Of a stretch of 64,000 bases of DNA, positions 26,671 through 34,556 are shown piece by piece. The notes beneath the pieces were generated by a model. It saw only the letters and a list, made by a program, of their open reading frames with translations. It was not told the origin of the DNA and searched no databases. The position numbers and the translations under genes were made by a program. Origin of the DNA: Kordiimonadales bacterium IMCC3096 (lineage in GTDB: Bacteria; Pseudomonadota; Alphaproteobacteria; Minwuiales; Minwuiaceae); the NCBI GenBank assembly GCA_016865035.1, contig CP018227.1:1706001-1770000 (forward strand), read 5' to 3'. The first letter of the stretch is position 1. Every line of letters starts with the position of its first letter.

Positions 26671-27444
26671 TCACGTTCTCTGGTCTTCGCCGGCCTCCGC
26701 CGGCAGGCCCTGGTCTTCGCCGCTCTCCGCCGTCAGGTCCGTCCAGCCGTCGGGCGTCAGCTGTTCCAGCGGGCGGAAGGCGGACTTGTAGGCCATCTTG
26801 CGGCTGCCCGGGATCCAGTAGCCGAGGTAGACGTTTGTCAGTTCCTCCGACAGGGCATGCCAGACATGCCACTGCAGGACATAGACGCCGAGACTGCGCC
26901 GTTCGTCCTCCGTATCGAAGAAGCTGTAGACGAGGGAGAATCCGTCCTGCATCCGGTCCGTCAGACAGACCGCGTGCAGTTTCAGGTCGGCATCCCGGAA
27001 CTCCACCAGGAAGGTATCGACCGGCGTATCCTCCACCATGGCGCGATAGTCACCGAAGCGCATGTCGGCCATCCCGCCCTCCGCATGGCGGGTGGTGAGA
27101 TACTGGCGGAACAGCATGTAATGCTCCCGCGTCGCCAGTGCGGGCACGATGCGGGCACTCAGATCCTGGTTGCGCCGCCAGTTGCGCCGCTGGGTGCGGT
27201 TCGGCCTGAACCGCGCCACCGGCACGCGCACGGGAATGCAGGCGTTGCAATTGTCACAGGCCGGGCGGTAGGCGAGATCCTGGCTGCGCCGGAAACCGGC
27301 GGCCGACAGCGCGCTGTGCAGCTGGTCCGGTTCCTCCCCCGACAACAGGGTCACGACCTTCCGCTCCATGCGACCAGGCAGGTACGGGCAGGGGGTTGGC
27401 GGCGTGGCAAAGAAGTGCCGCAACGGGATCTGAACGCGCTTCAT
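26671..27444 (-). CDS. bpt: Aspartate/glutamate leucyltransferase (Ate1-like, N-end rule)
   Basis: A 257-residue aminoacyl-tRNA-protein transferase that attaches Leu to N-terminal Asp or Glu so that ClpS/ClpAP can degrade the protein. The Cys cluster YRPACDNCNACIPVRVP and the later MADMRFGDYRAMVEDTPVDTFLVEFRD and LGYWIPGSRKMAYKSAFRPLE are diagnostic. The last residues (GEDQGLPAEAGEDQRT) arise from a short duplication. The start at 27444 fits the family; in-frame sequence up to 27612 does not. It is divergent from the guanidine operon. Confidence 0.93.
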   Translation of the reverse strand: MKRVQIPLRHFFATPPTPCPYLPGRMERKVVTLLSGEEPDQLHSALSAAGFRRSQDLAYRPACDNCNACIPVRVPVARFRPNRTQRRNWRRNQDLSARIVPALATREHYMLFRQYLTTRHAEGGMADMRFGDYRAMVEDTPVDTFLVEFRDADLKLHAVCLTDRMQDGFSLVYSFFDTEDERRSLGVYVLQWHVWHALSEELTNVYLGYWIPGSRKMAYKSAFRPLEQLTPDGWTDLTAESGEDQGLPAEAGEDQRT

Positions 27445-27634
27445 GGCCGAAAGCGTAATCCAGCCGAACGCGCCGTGCAGCATATTCTTGCAGCCGATTT
27501 TCGACCATTTGCCGATATGCCTGAACAAGGGGCGAAAAATGCGGCATTGCCCAACATTCGGGCATTTTTCCGTGCCCGCTGATTCGGCGCCTCGGCAAGC
27601 GGCTGATTCCAATGATGAATCCGCAAGGCACTTA
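27445..27634. other. Divergent intergenic region between bpt and the guanidine operon
   Basis: About 190 bases that hold no gene. It includes an AATGC-G-GCATT palindrome (about 27539-27549) and a short TGCCC/GGGCA stem followed by five T residues (about 27547-27569). It must carry the bpt promoter and would be where an enhancer-binding activator of the sigma-54 promoter binds, but I could not identify a specific site. Confidence 0.5.
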
Positions 27635-27651
27635 CTGGCACATGGTTTGCG
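27635..27651 (+). promoter_or_regulatory. Sigma-54 (RpoN) type -24/-12 promoter
   Basis: CTGGCAC-ATGGT-TTGC matches the sigma-54 consensus YTGGCACGNNNNTTGC with exact spacing: GG at 27637-27638 and GC at 27649-27650. The predicted transcript start, about 12 bases after the GC, falls near 27662, immediately before the guanidine riboswitch. Sigma-54 promoters commonly serve nitrogen assimilation, which suits a guanidine-degrading operon. Confidence 0.75.
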
Positions 27652-27665
27652 CTGTGTCAGGACAA

Positions 27666-27778
27666 CAGGCGACTAGGGTTCCGGCGGGCCGCAAGGGCAC
27701 GTGTCTGGTCCGAGAGTTGCCATCCCGCCGATGACACGGCGGGACACACGGCGGGCCAAAATCCCGGGAGATCTTGCG
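27666..27778 (+). ncRNA. Guanidine-I (ykkC) riboswitch
   Basis: The two most conserved blocks of the ykkC/guanidine-I aptamer are present in order: ACTAGGGTTCCG at 27672-27683 and CTGGTCCGAGAG at 27705-27716. They are followed by the ACACGGCGGG motif and AAAATCCCGGGAGA at 27759-27772. GC-rich arms between the blocks pair to form the expected helices (for example GGCGGG with CCCGCC). Guanidine-I riboswitches turn genes on when guanidinium binds. The aptamer is 84 nt before the binding-protein gene on the same strand. No clear terminator follows, so control could act at termination through weak structure or at translation. Confidence 0.92.
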
Positions 27779-27861
27779 CGGCGATGCATGCCGGACGCGG
27801 TCTTTCCCGACCTCCGAAGTCCGGTGACCAGAGCCAGACAGTGACGATTGAGGAGGGTGTG

Positions 27862-28926
27862 ATGAAACGAATTGCTGCATTGATGACGGGACTGGCGCTG
27901 CTGGGCGCGGTCTCCCTTTCCCCGGCGGAGGCCGCGAAGAAGGACAGCTTCCGCGTGGCCTGGTCGATCTATGTCGGCTGGATGCCCTGGGGCTACATGT
28001 CCGATTCCGGCATCATGAAGAAGTGGGCCGACAAGTACGGCATCGACGTCGAGATCGTGCAGATCAACGACTATATCGAATCGATCAACCAGTACACTGC
28101 GGGGGCCTTCGACGGCGTTTCCGCCACCAACATGGACACGCTGTCCATTCCGTCCGGTGGCGGCATCGACACCACCGCGCTGATCGTCGGCGACTTCTCC
28201 AACGGCAATGACGCGGTGCTGGTGAAGGGCGACGGCGGCTTCAAGGCGCTGGCCGGCAAGCCGATCAATCTGGTGGAACTGTCCGTTTCGCATTACCTGC
28301 TGGCCCGCGGGCTGGAGAGTGCGGGCATGTCGGAGGCTGATATCAGCGTCGTGAACACTTCCGACGCCGACATGGTCGCCGCCTTCGCCACACCGGACGT
28401 GCAGGCCGCCGTGACCTGGAACCCGCTGGTCTCCACCATCATGGAGATGCCGGGTGTCTCGAAGATCTACGACAGTGCCGACATTCCGGGCGAGATCATC
28501 GACCTGATGGTGGTGAATACCGAAACGCTGGCCGACAACCCGGCCTTCGGCAAGGCGCTGGTGGGTGCCTGGTACGAGGCCATGCAGGTCATGTCCTCCG
28601 ACACGCCTGCCGGTATCGCGGCGCGCGAGAGCATGGCCGCCGCATCGGGCACCGATCTGGCAGGCTATGACGCCCAGCTGGCCACCACGCAGATGTTCTA
28701 CCAGCCTGCCGCCGCCGTGGCCTTCACGCAGGATGCGAAGCTGATCCAGACCATGGATTTCGTCCGCAAGTTCCTGTTCGAGCATGGCATCCTGGGCGAG
28801 GGCGCGCAGTCGGTGGATGACATCGGTATCGCCTTTCCCGGCGGCAAGAGCCTGGGTGACAAGGGCAACATCACCTTCCGCTTCGACCCGACCTACATGC
28901 AGATGGCCGCCGACGGCGCCCTCTGA
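27862..28926 (+). CDS. ABC transporter periplasmic substrate-binding protein, guanidine/urea-carboxylase-region type
   Basis: A 354-residue secreted binding protein with a signal peptide at residues 1-24 (cleavage after AEA). The mature protein begins KKDSFRVAWSIYVGWMPWGYMSDSGIMKKWADKYGI and has NDYIESINQYTAGAFDGVSATNMDTL. This matches the NitT/TauT-like binding proteins encoded beside urea carboxylase genes, many of which are now known to act on guanidine. It is the first gene behind the guanidine-I riboswitch, so guanidinium is the likely ligand. ATG 27862 has an AGGAGGGTGTG ribosome site. Confidence 0.9.
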   Translation: MKRIAALMTGLALLGAVSLSPAEAAKKDSFRVAWSIYVGWMPWGYMSDSGIMKKWADKYGIDVEIVQINDYIESINQYTAGAFDGVSATNMDTLSIPSGGGIDTTALIVGDFSNGNDAVLVKGDGGFKALAGKPINLVELSVSHYLLARGLESAGMSEADISVVNTSDADMVAAFATPDVQAAVTWNPLVSTIMEMPGVSKIYDSADIPGEIIDLMVVNTETLADNPAFGKALVGAWYEAMQVMSSDTPAGIAARESMAAASGTDLAGYDAQLATTQMFYQPAAAVAFTQDAKLIQTMDFVRKFLFEHGILGEGAQSVDDIGIAFPGGKSLGDKGNITFRFDPTYMQMAADGAL

Positions 28927-29017
28927 CCGGGCAGGCCTGACCGCAACCGCCACGCTGGGTGAACCGCATCCGGCGTGGCGCGCGGTCCGGGCCGTGGCCT
29001 GAACGGAACAATCTGTC

Positions 29018-29839
29018 ATGCGCTGGATCAACAGACGCCCCGGACGCCCCCTGCTGTTCGTGCTGGCCGCCCTGCCGTTCGTGCTGACCCTGCTGGCCTA
29101 TGTCGTCGGTTCCGACATCCGCCGTGCGGCCAACCCGAACGACAAGCTGCTGCCGGCGCTGGAGAAGGTGATCGACCGCGCCCAGGCCCTGGCGACCGAG
29201 CCGGACCGCCGGTCGGGGGAGATCCTGCTGTGGCAGGACACGGCGGCGAGCCTCCAGCGGCTGGCCATCGGGGTCACCTGTGCCGCGCTCATCGGCGTGG
29301 CTTTCGGGCTGCTGATCGGGCTGTTCCCACTGGCACGATCGACATTGGCCTCCTACATCGCCGTGCTGTCGCTGATCCCGCCGCTGGCGCTGCTGCCGGT
29401 CCTGTTCCTGGTCTTCGGACTGGGGGAGACGGCGAAGATCGTGCTGATCGCTGTCGGCATCACCCCGTTCCTGATCCGCGACCTGGGCCAGCGGGTGCTG
29501 GAGATCCCGCTTGAGCAACTGGTGAAGGCGCAGACGCTCGGGGCCTCGTCCTGGCAGATCATGACCCGTGTGGCCCTGCCCCAGCTTGCCCCGCGCCTGA
29601 TCCAGGCGGTGCGGCTGTCGCTGGGTCCGGCCTGGCTGTTCCTGATCGCGTCGGAGGCCATCGCCGCGCAGGCCGGTCTCGGCTACCGCATCTTTCTGGT
29701 CCGCCGCTACCTCGCCATGGACATCATCATCCCCTACGTCCTCTGGATCACGGTACTGGCCTTCCTGATCGACTGGTCGCTGCGCCTGACCTCGCGCCGC
29801 GCCTTCCGCTGGGCGCATGTGGAGGGGGAAAGCCTGTGA
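29018..29839 (+). CDS. ABC transporter permease (guanidine operon)
   Basis: A 273-residue inner-membrane permease with about six hydrophobic segments, beginning with RPLLFVLAALPFVLTLLAYVVG. The BPD_transp_1 coupling loop is EQLVKAQTLGASSWQIMTRVALPQLAPRLIQAVR, of the TauC/SsuC type. A periplasmic insert of about 50 residues follows the first helix. It forms the membrane pore for the upstream binding protein. Its stop overlaps the GTG start of the ATPase gene (GTGA). Confidence 0.92.
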   Translation: MRWINRRPGRPLLFVLAALPFVLTLLAYVVGSDIRRAANPNDKLLPALEKVIDRAQALATEPDRRSGEILLWQDTAASLQRLAIGVTCAALIGVAFGLLIGLFPLARSTLASYIAVLSLIPPLALLPVLFLVFGLGETAKIVLIAVGITPFLIRDLGQRVLEIPLEQLVKAQTLGASSWQIMTRVALPQLAPRLIQAVRLSLGPAWLFLIASEAIAAQAGLGYRIFLVRRYLAMDIIIPYVLWITVLAFLIDWSLRLTSRRAFRWAHVEGESL

Positions 29840-30486
29840 GTACCGTGACCGTCCGTGAACCCGGCCCCGACCGGGGCGTGGTGTTCCAGCGTTACTCCGT
29901 CTTTCCGCACCTCAGCGTGCGCGACAACCTGATCCTGCCGGTGTCCTTCCGCGATGCGCCGATCCTGGGACGCCTGTTCGGCTCCGCCCTCCGCAAGGCC
30001 GAGGCGGAGGCGAACGCGACGCTGGAACGGGTCGGCCTGGCCCATGTCGCCGATGCCTGGCCAAGCCAGCTCTCCGGCGGCATGCAGCAGCGGCTGGCCA
30101 TTGCCCAGGCGCTGGTACGCCGCCCGCGCGTGCTGCTGCTGGACGAGCCCTTCGGCGCGCTGGACCCCGGCACGCGGCTGTCCATGCATGACTTCCTGCT
30201 CGACCTCTGGCGGGAAAGCGGCATGACCATCTTCATGGTCAGCCACGACCTGTCGGAGGCCTTCAAGCTCGGCACCCGCGTCGTCGTCTTCGACAAGCCG
30301 CGCTGGGACCCCCAGGACCCCAGCCGCTACGGCGCGACCATCACTCATGACTTCAGACTTGGCGACAAGAAGGGGGAGACTTCCAATGACCCGACCCATG
30401 ACTCCGACCGAGAGACGGCAGCAGCGGCAATCCGTGATGCCGATGCGGCAAGGCCCGGCGGAAACCCGGCGGCACCACCATCCTGA
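29836..30486 (+). CDS. ABC transporter ATPase lacking the Walker A region (probable internal deletion)
   Basis: A 216-residue NitT/TauT-type ATPase. The Q-loop Gln is already at residue 18 (DRGVVFQRYSVFPHLSVRDN), the signature LSGGMQQR at 79-86, Walker B VLLLDEPFGALD at about 99-110, and the H-loop His at 137. Family members have about 60-70 residues before the Q-loop, including GPSGCGKST; here only MSTVTVRE precedes PGPDRG. The Walker A and first strands are therefore missing, and the gap of about 28 bases cannot hide them in another frame. The GTG start couples to the permease stop. As read it should not bind ATP normally. The last about 33 residues overlap the hydrolase gene. Confidence 0.85.
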   Translation: MSTVTVREPGPDRGVVFQRYSVFPHLSVRDNLILPVSFRDAPILGRLFGSALRKAEAEANATLERVGLAHVADAWPSQLSGGMQQRLAIAQALVRRPRVLLLDEPFGALDPGTRLSMHDFLLDLWRESGMTIFMVSHDLSEAFKLGTRVVVFDKPRWDPQDPSRYGATITHDFRLGDKKGETSNDPTHDSDRETAAAAIRDADAARPGGNPAAPPS

Positions 30487-31669
30487 CCTGACCAAGCTGC
30501 TCGGCTGGAAGGCGGCGCGGGCGGAGGCGGAACTGCCCTCCGGCGAATGGGACAAGGAACGCCAGTGGGCGCTGCGCATGGGCCTGACCGCCGCCGACAG
30601 CGTGCAGGACCGCTCCATCCCGACCTTCGCGCGGGGCGAACTGCCCCATTATGCCGGCATCAATACCTTCCTGAAGGCACCCTATGCGGAGGACGTGACC
30701 GACGTCGGCCATTTCGACGCCACGGTGCTGGGCGCGCCGTTCGACGGCGGCACCACCTACCGCCCCGGCACCCGCTTCGGGCCGCAGGGCATCCGCAAGA
30801 TCTCCGCGCTCTACACCCCCTACAACTACGAGCTGGGCGTCGACCTGCGCGAACAGATGACCCTGTGTGACGCAGGCGACATCTTCACGATTCCGGCGAA
30901 TATCGAGAAGACCTTCGACCAGATCTCGCGGGCCTGCTCCCACGTCTTCTCCAGCGGCTCCATGCCGATCATCCTGGGCGGTGACCATTCCATCGGTTTT
31001 CCCACCGTGCGCGGCATCGCCGAATGTACCTCCAAGACCATCGGCATCATCCATTTCGACCGCCATGCCGACATTCAGGAGAAGGACCTGGACGAGCGCA
31101 TGCACACCACGCCCTGGTTCCATGCCACCAACCTGCCGAATGTCCCGGCGAAGAACCTGGTGCAGATCGGCATCGGCGGCTGGCAGGTCCCGCGTGAGGC
31201 GGTGGCCGTGGCGCGGGAGCGCAATACCAACATCATCACCATGTCCGACGTGGAACAGCTCGGCCTCGACCGGGTTGCCGACATGGCGCTGGAGATGGCC
31301 TGGGATGGCGCGGACATGGTCTACCTGTCCTTCGACATCGACTGCGTCGACTGCGGCTTCGTGCCCGGCACCGGCTGGCCGGAGCCCGGCGGCTTCCTGC
31401 CGCGCGAGGTGCTGCATCTGGTCTCCCGCGTCGCGGCGGAGGGACTGTGCGGCATGGAGATCGTGGAGGTATCACCGCCCTACGACACCTCCGACATCAC
31501 CGCCCTGTTCGGCACGCGGGTGATCGTGGATGTGCTTGGCTCCATGGTGGCGGCGGGCAAGCTTGGCGCGCACAAGGGCCATATCGACAAGCCCGTGACC
31601 GTGCCGATGGGCGATTATGACGCCGCCCGCGACGGCCACCGCTGGTCGAACAAGCCGAAGGGAGCCTGA
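30386..31669 (+). CDS. Ureohydrolase-family enzyme, probable nickel-dependent guanidine hydrolase
   Basis: A 427-residue member of the arginase/agmatinase fold. All six metal ligands are in place: His201 (GGDHS), Asp225, His227 and Asp229 (HFDRHAD), Asp317 and Asp319 (SFDIDCVD). The segment SFDIDCVDCGFVPGTGWPEPGGFLPRE and the long N-terminal extension resemble cyanobacterial guanidine hydrolase (GdmH), not the usual 300-320-residue agmatinase. The predicted reaction is guanidine plus water to urea plus ammonia. The riboswitch and importer support guanidine over agmatine. ATG 30386 follows AAGGGGGAG and lies inside the ATPase gene; a start at 30347 is also open. Confidence 0.85.
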   Translation: MTRPMTPTERRQQRQSVMPMRQGPAETRRHHHPDLTKLLGWKAARAEAELPSGEWDKERQWALRMGLTAADSVQDRSIPTFARGELPHYAGINTFLKAPYAEDVTDVGHFDATVLGAPFDGGTTYRPGTRFGPQGIRKISALYTPYNYELGVDLREQMTLCDAGDIFTIPANIEKTFDQISRACSHVFSSGSMPIILGGDHSIGFPTVRGIAECTSKTIGIIHFDRHADIQEKDLDERMHTTPWFHATNLPNVPAKNLVQIGIGGWQVPREAVAVARERNTNIITMSDVEQLGLDRVADMALEMAWDGADMVYLSFDIDCVDCGFVPGTGWPEPGGFLPREVLHLVSRVAAEGLCGMEIVEVSPPYDTSDITALFGTRVIVDVLGSMVAAGKLGAHKGHIDKPVTVPMGDYDAARDGHRWSNKPKGA

Positions 31670-31672
31670 GCC

Positions 31673-32158
31673 ATGCCGCATGACCATCATTCCCACACGC
31701 ATGGCCACAGTCATGGTCCCGGTCACGGGCACGGCCACACCCACGGGCACCCGCACGGCACCGGCCACAACCACGCGGCGGATGCCCCCATGCACCTGCA
31801 CTCGCACATGGAGGAGGAGGACGCGGCCACCGAGATCGGCATGCTCTGCGAGCAGTTCATCGAGGGCTTCCGCGACGCCACCGACAAGGCCACCTTCCTG
31901 CGTCTCGCCGGTGTCGCCTTCGAGATGCCCGGCACCGCCGGCGACCCGTCACTGAAACTGGTGGACGTGAAGGTGGAGACCGCCTGGCAGGTCGGCGCAG
32001 CCTCCCCTGCCTTCGGCAGCGCCGAACTGTCCTACCTGCCGTTCCCCGGCACGATGATCCGCGAGCGCACCAACTGCGCCCTGGTCTATGTCTCGAAGCA
32101 GGAACGCCGCGATCTCGACCTGCGGGAATTCATGCAGCAGAAACGGTCGACAATGTAG
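31673..32158 (+). CDS. Histidine-rich protein, putative nickel-binding accessory of the guanidine hydrolase
   Basis: A 161-residue protein. The first 46 residues contain 18 histidines, mostly as HGH and HxH repeats (HSHTHGHSHG and similar), a pattern seen in nickel storage or insertion proteins such as HypB and UreE tails. The remaining about 115 residues form a soluble alpha/beta-looking domain (CEQFIEGFRDATDKATFLRLAG, then FPGTMIRERTNCALVYVSKQERRDLDL) that I do not recognise. It starts three bases after the hydrolase stop. Known cyanobacterial guanidine hydrolase needs HypA/HypB-like helpers; none is here, so this protein may replace them. This is inference. Confidence 0.75.
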   Translation: MPHDHHSHTHGHSHGPGHGHGHTHGHPHGTGHNHAADAPMHLHSHMEEEDAATEIGMLCEQFIEGFRDATDKATFLRLAGVAFEMPGTAGDPSLKLVDVKVETAWQVGAASPAFGSAELSYLPFPGTMIRERTNCALVYVSKQERRDLDLREFMQQKRSTM

Positions 32159-32175
32159 ATCGCCGCGCCCGGGGG

Positions 32176-32235
32176 CCTGTCCCTCAGGGACCGGTCCCTC
32201 AGGGCCGTGTCTCTCAGGGTCGTGTCTCTCAGGCG
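32176..32235. repeat. Tandem repeat of four 15-bp units at the 3' end of fba
   Basis: Units start at 32176, 32191, 32206 and 32221 and share the core GTCTCTCAGGG or GTCCCTCAGGG. The last unit includes the fba stop codon (32229-32231). The array lies between the convergent His-rich protein gene and fba. Confidence 0.85.
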
Positions 32236-33248
32236 GCGTCTTCCATCGCGGCTTCCCATTCACCCCGTGCGGCCAGCCAGTTCATGCGGGCGCGGTGCAG
32301 GTAGGCGGCCTGGGCGGCGTCGACATTGCCGGTCTGGCCGACCCACGCCTTCAGGGCCGACTGCTGCAGCGCGCGGCCGTAGGAAAAGCTCAGCGCCCAG
32401 GGCAGCGGCCCCATGCGGTTCATCGCGTCCAGATGGGCGGTCGCCTCGACCTCGGTCTGGCCACCCGAAAGGAAGACGATGCCCGGAACGGCGGAGGGCA
32501 CGCAGCGCTTCAGGGTGGCGACGGTGGCGGCGGCGACGGCCTGCACATCGGCACGATCGGCGGCGTCCTGACCGGAAATCACCATGTTCGGCTTCAGCAG
32601 GATGCCTTCCAGCTCCACACGCTGGGCGTAGAGCTCGTTGAAGACCGCATCCAGCGTATCCTCGGTGACCTTCTGGCAGCGGGCCAGGTCGTGGTCACCG
32701 TCCATCAGCACCTCGGGCTCCACGATCGGCACGATGCCGGCTTCCTGCGACAGCTTCGCGTAGCGGGCCAGCGCATGGGCATTGGTGTCGATGCAATAGG
32801 CGGAGGGAATGTCGTTCGTGATCTTGATGACCGCGCGCCACTTGGCGAAGTCGGCACCCAGCTCGCGGTACTCGGCGAAGCGTTCGCGCAGGCCGTCCAG
32901 ACCCTCGGTCACGGTCTCGCCCTCGGCACCGGCCAGCGGCTTGGCGCCCATGTCCACCTTGATGCCCGGTGCCACGTTCTCCGACCGGATCAGGTCCACC
33001 AGGGTGGTACCGTCGGCCGCCTTCTGGCGCAGGGTCTCGTCATACAGGATGACACCGCCGACATGCTTGCCGTGACCCGCCGTGCGGAACATCAGCTCAC
33101 GATAGTCGCGGCGGTTCTCTTCAGTGTTCTCGACCCCGATGGAATCGAAGCGCTTCTTGATGGTGCCGGTCGATTCGTCGGCGGCAAGCACACCCTTCCC
33201 ATTCTCGACGATCCCACGGGCAATGGCATTCAGGTCACGGTCAGACAT
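32229..33248 (-). CDS. fba: Fructose-bisphosphate aldolase, class I
   Basis: A 339-residue Schiff-base aldolase that interconverts fructose 1,6-bisphosphate with two triose phosphates. GKGVLAADESTGTIKKRF is the class I N-terminal signature, KWRAVIKI and LEGILLKPNMV contain the catalytic lysines (the second forms the Schiff base), and FLSGGQTEVEATAHLDAMN binds phosphate. The start at 33248 follows GGAGG by six bases; a GTG at 33266 would skip that site. It is the last gene of the tkt-gap-pgk-fba cluster. Confidence 0.96.
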   Translation of the reverse strand: MSDRDLNAIARGIVENGKGVLAADESTGTIKKRFDSIGVENTEENRRDYRELMFRTAGHGKHVGGVILYDETLRQKAADGTTLVDLIRSENVAPGIKVDMGAKPLAGAEGETVTEGLDGLRERFAEYRELGADFAKWRAVIKITNDIPSAYCIDTNAHALARYAKLSQEAGIVPIVEPEVLMDGDHDLARCQKVTEDTLDAVFNELYAQRVELEGILLKPNMVISGQDAADRADVQAVAAATVATLKRCVPSAVPGIVFLSGGQTEVEATAHLDAMNRMGPLPWALSFSYGRALQQSALKAWVGQTGNVDAAQAAYLHRARMNWLAARGEWEAAMEDAA

Positions 33249-33315
33249 CGGTTCCTCCACACTCACTCACATACGTTCCTGCGACCGCGCCGTACGCGCC
33301 GGTCGCCAATCCGGT

Positions 33316-34533
33316 TCAGTCGTCCTGGTGCATCAGCACGGCAACGCCGGGCAGTTCCTTGCCCTCGATCCATTCCAGGAATGCGCCACCCGCTGTCGAT
33401 ACATAGGAAAAATCGTCTGCCACACCGGCATGGTTCAGCGCCGCAACGGTATCCCCGCCACCTGCCACCGAGCGCAGCTTTCCGGCGCGGGTCTGCTTCG
33501 CCGCCGCCTGGGCAACGGTCACGGTCGCCGCATCGAAGGGCGGAAACTCGAACGCGCCCATGGGGCCGTTCCACATCAGCGTGCGGCATTCGCCGATGCG
33601 CCGCACCGCCTCCGCCGCGCTTTCCGGGCCGACATCCAGGATCATCCGGTCGGCGCTGACACTGTCGATGGACACGGTCTCCGTCGCCGCGCCCTTCTCC
33701 AGCTTCGCTGCCACCACGGCATCGACCGGCAGCAGCACATCGCAGCCATTGGCCTGCGCCTGCTTCAGGATCTTCGCCGCGACGTCCACCAGATCCGGTT
33801 CCGCCAGCGAGGCACCCACATCCTTCCCCTGCGCCAGCAGGAAGGTATTGGCCATGGCCCCGCCGATGATCAGCAGATCGACCTTCGCCGTCAGGTTGGT
33901 CAGCACGTCCAGCTTGGTCGAAACCTTGGCACCGCCGACCAGCGCCGCCGCGGGCCGCTCCGGATCGCTCAGTGCCGCCTGCAGTGCCTCCAGCTCCGCC
34001 TGCATGCAGCGCCCGGCAGCACTCGGCAGCCGCCGCGCCAGCCCCTCCGTCGAGGCATGGGCGCGATGGGCGCAGGAGAAGGCATCGGCGACGAACAGGT
34101 CGCCCATGGCCGCCAGCCGGTCGGCGAAGCCCTTGTCGTTCTTCTCCTCACCCGAATGGAAGCGGGTGTTCTCCAGCAGCACGACATCGCCATTGTCCAT
34201 GGCGGAGATCGCGGTTTCCGCCTTCGCACCGATGCAATCCTCGCCGAATCCGACATCCTGGCCCAGCAGCCGCTGCAGCGCGGCGGCGACCGGGCGCAGC
34301 GTCATCTCCGGCACGACCTTGCCCTTGGGCCGGTCGAAATGGGCCAGCAGCACAACCTTCGCACCCCGTTCCGACAGGTCGCGGATCGTGGGCAGAACCC
34401 GCTCGATCCGCGTCGTGTCGCCGACGGCACCATCCTTCACCGGTACGTTCAGATCGACCCGTACCAGCACGCGCCGACCCGCGACCTCCAGGTCATCGAT
34501 GGTCTGGAACGCGGACATCGCCTTCTGGCCCAT
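33316..34533 (-). CDS. pgk: Phosphoglycerate kinase
   Basis: A 405-residue enzyme that interconverts 1,3-bisphosphoglycerate plus ADP with 3-phosphoglycerate plus ATP. The N-terminal signature is [15 protein letters not shown], followed by [34 protein letters not shown] and the C-terminal nucleotide loop [12 protein letters not shown]. The start is either 34533 or 34518; both give a normal N-terminus. It lies 23 bases after gap and 67 bases before fba in the same direction. Confidence 0.97.
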   Translation of the reverse strand: MGQKAMSAFQTIDDLEVAGRRVLVRVDLNVPVKDGAVGDTTRIERVLPTIRDLSERGAKVVLLAHFDRPKGKVVPEMTLRPVAAALQRLLGQDVGFGEDCIGAKAETAISAMDNGDVVLLENTRFHSGEEKNDKGFADRLAAMGDLFVADAFSCAHRAHASTEGLARRLPSAAGRCMQAELEALQAALSDPERPAAALVGGAKVSTKLDVLTNLTAKVDLLIIGGAMANTFLLAQGKDVGASLAEPDLVDVAAKILKQAQANGCDVLLPVDAVVAAKLEKGAATETVSIDSVSADRMILDVGPESAAEAVRRIGECRTLMWNGPMGAFEFPPFDAATVTVAQAAAKQTRAGKLRSVAGGGDTVAALNHAGVADDFSYVSTAGGAFLEWIEGKELPGVAVLMHQDD

Positions 34534-34556
34534 GCTTTCGCCCAACCCTGCGCCGG

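Noticed and set aside
30386-31669. Agmatinase (SpeB) for polyamine synthesis
   Set aside because: The fold fits, but the length, the PGTGWPEPGG context, the guanidine-I riboswitch, the importer and the His-rich partner all point to guanidine; no other polyamine gene is nearby.
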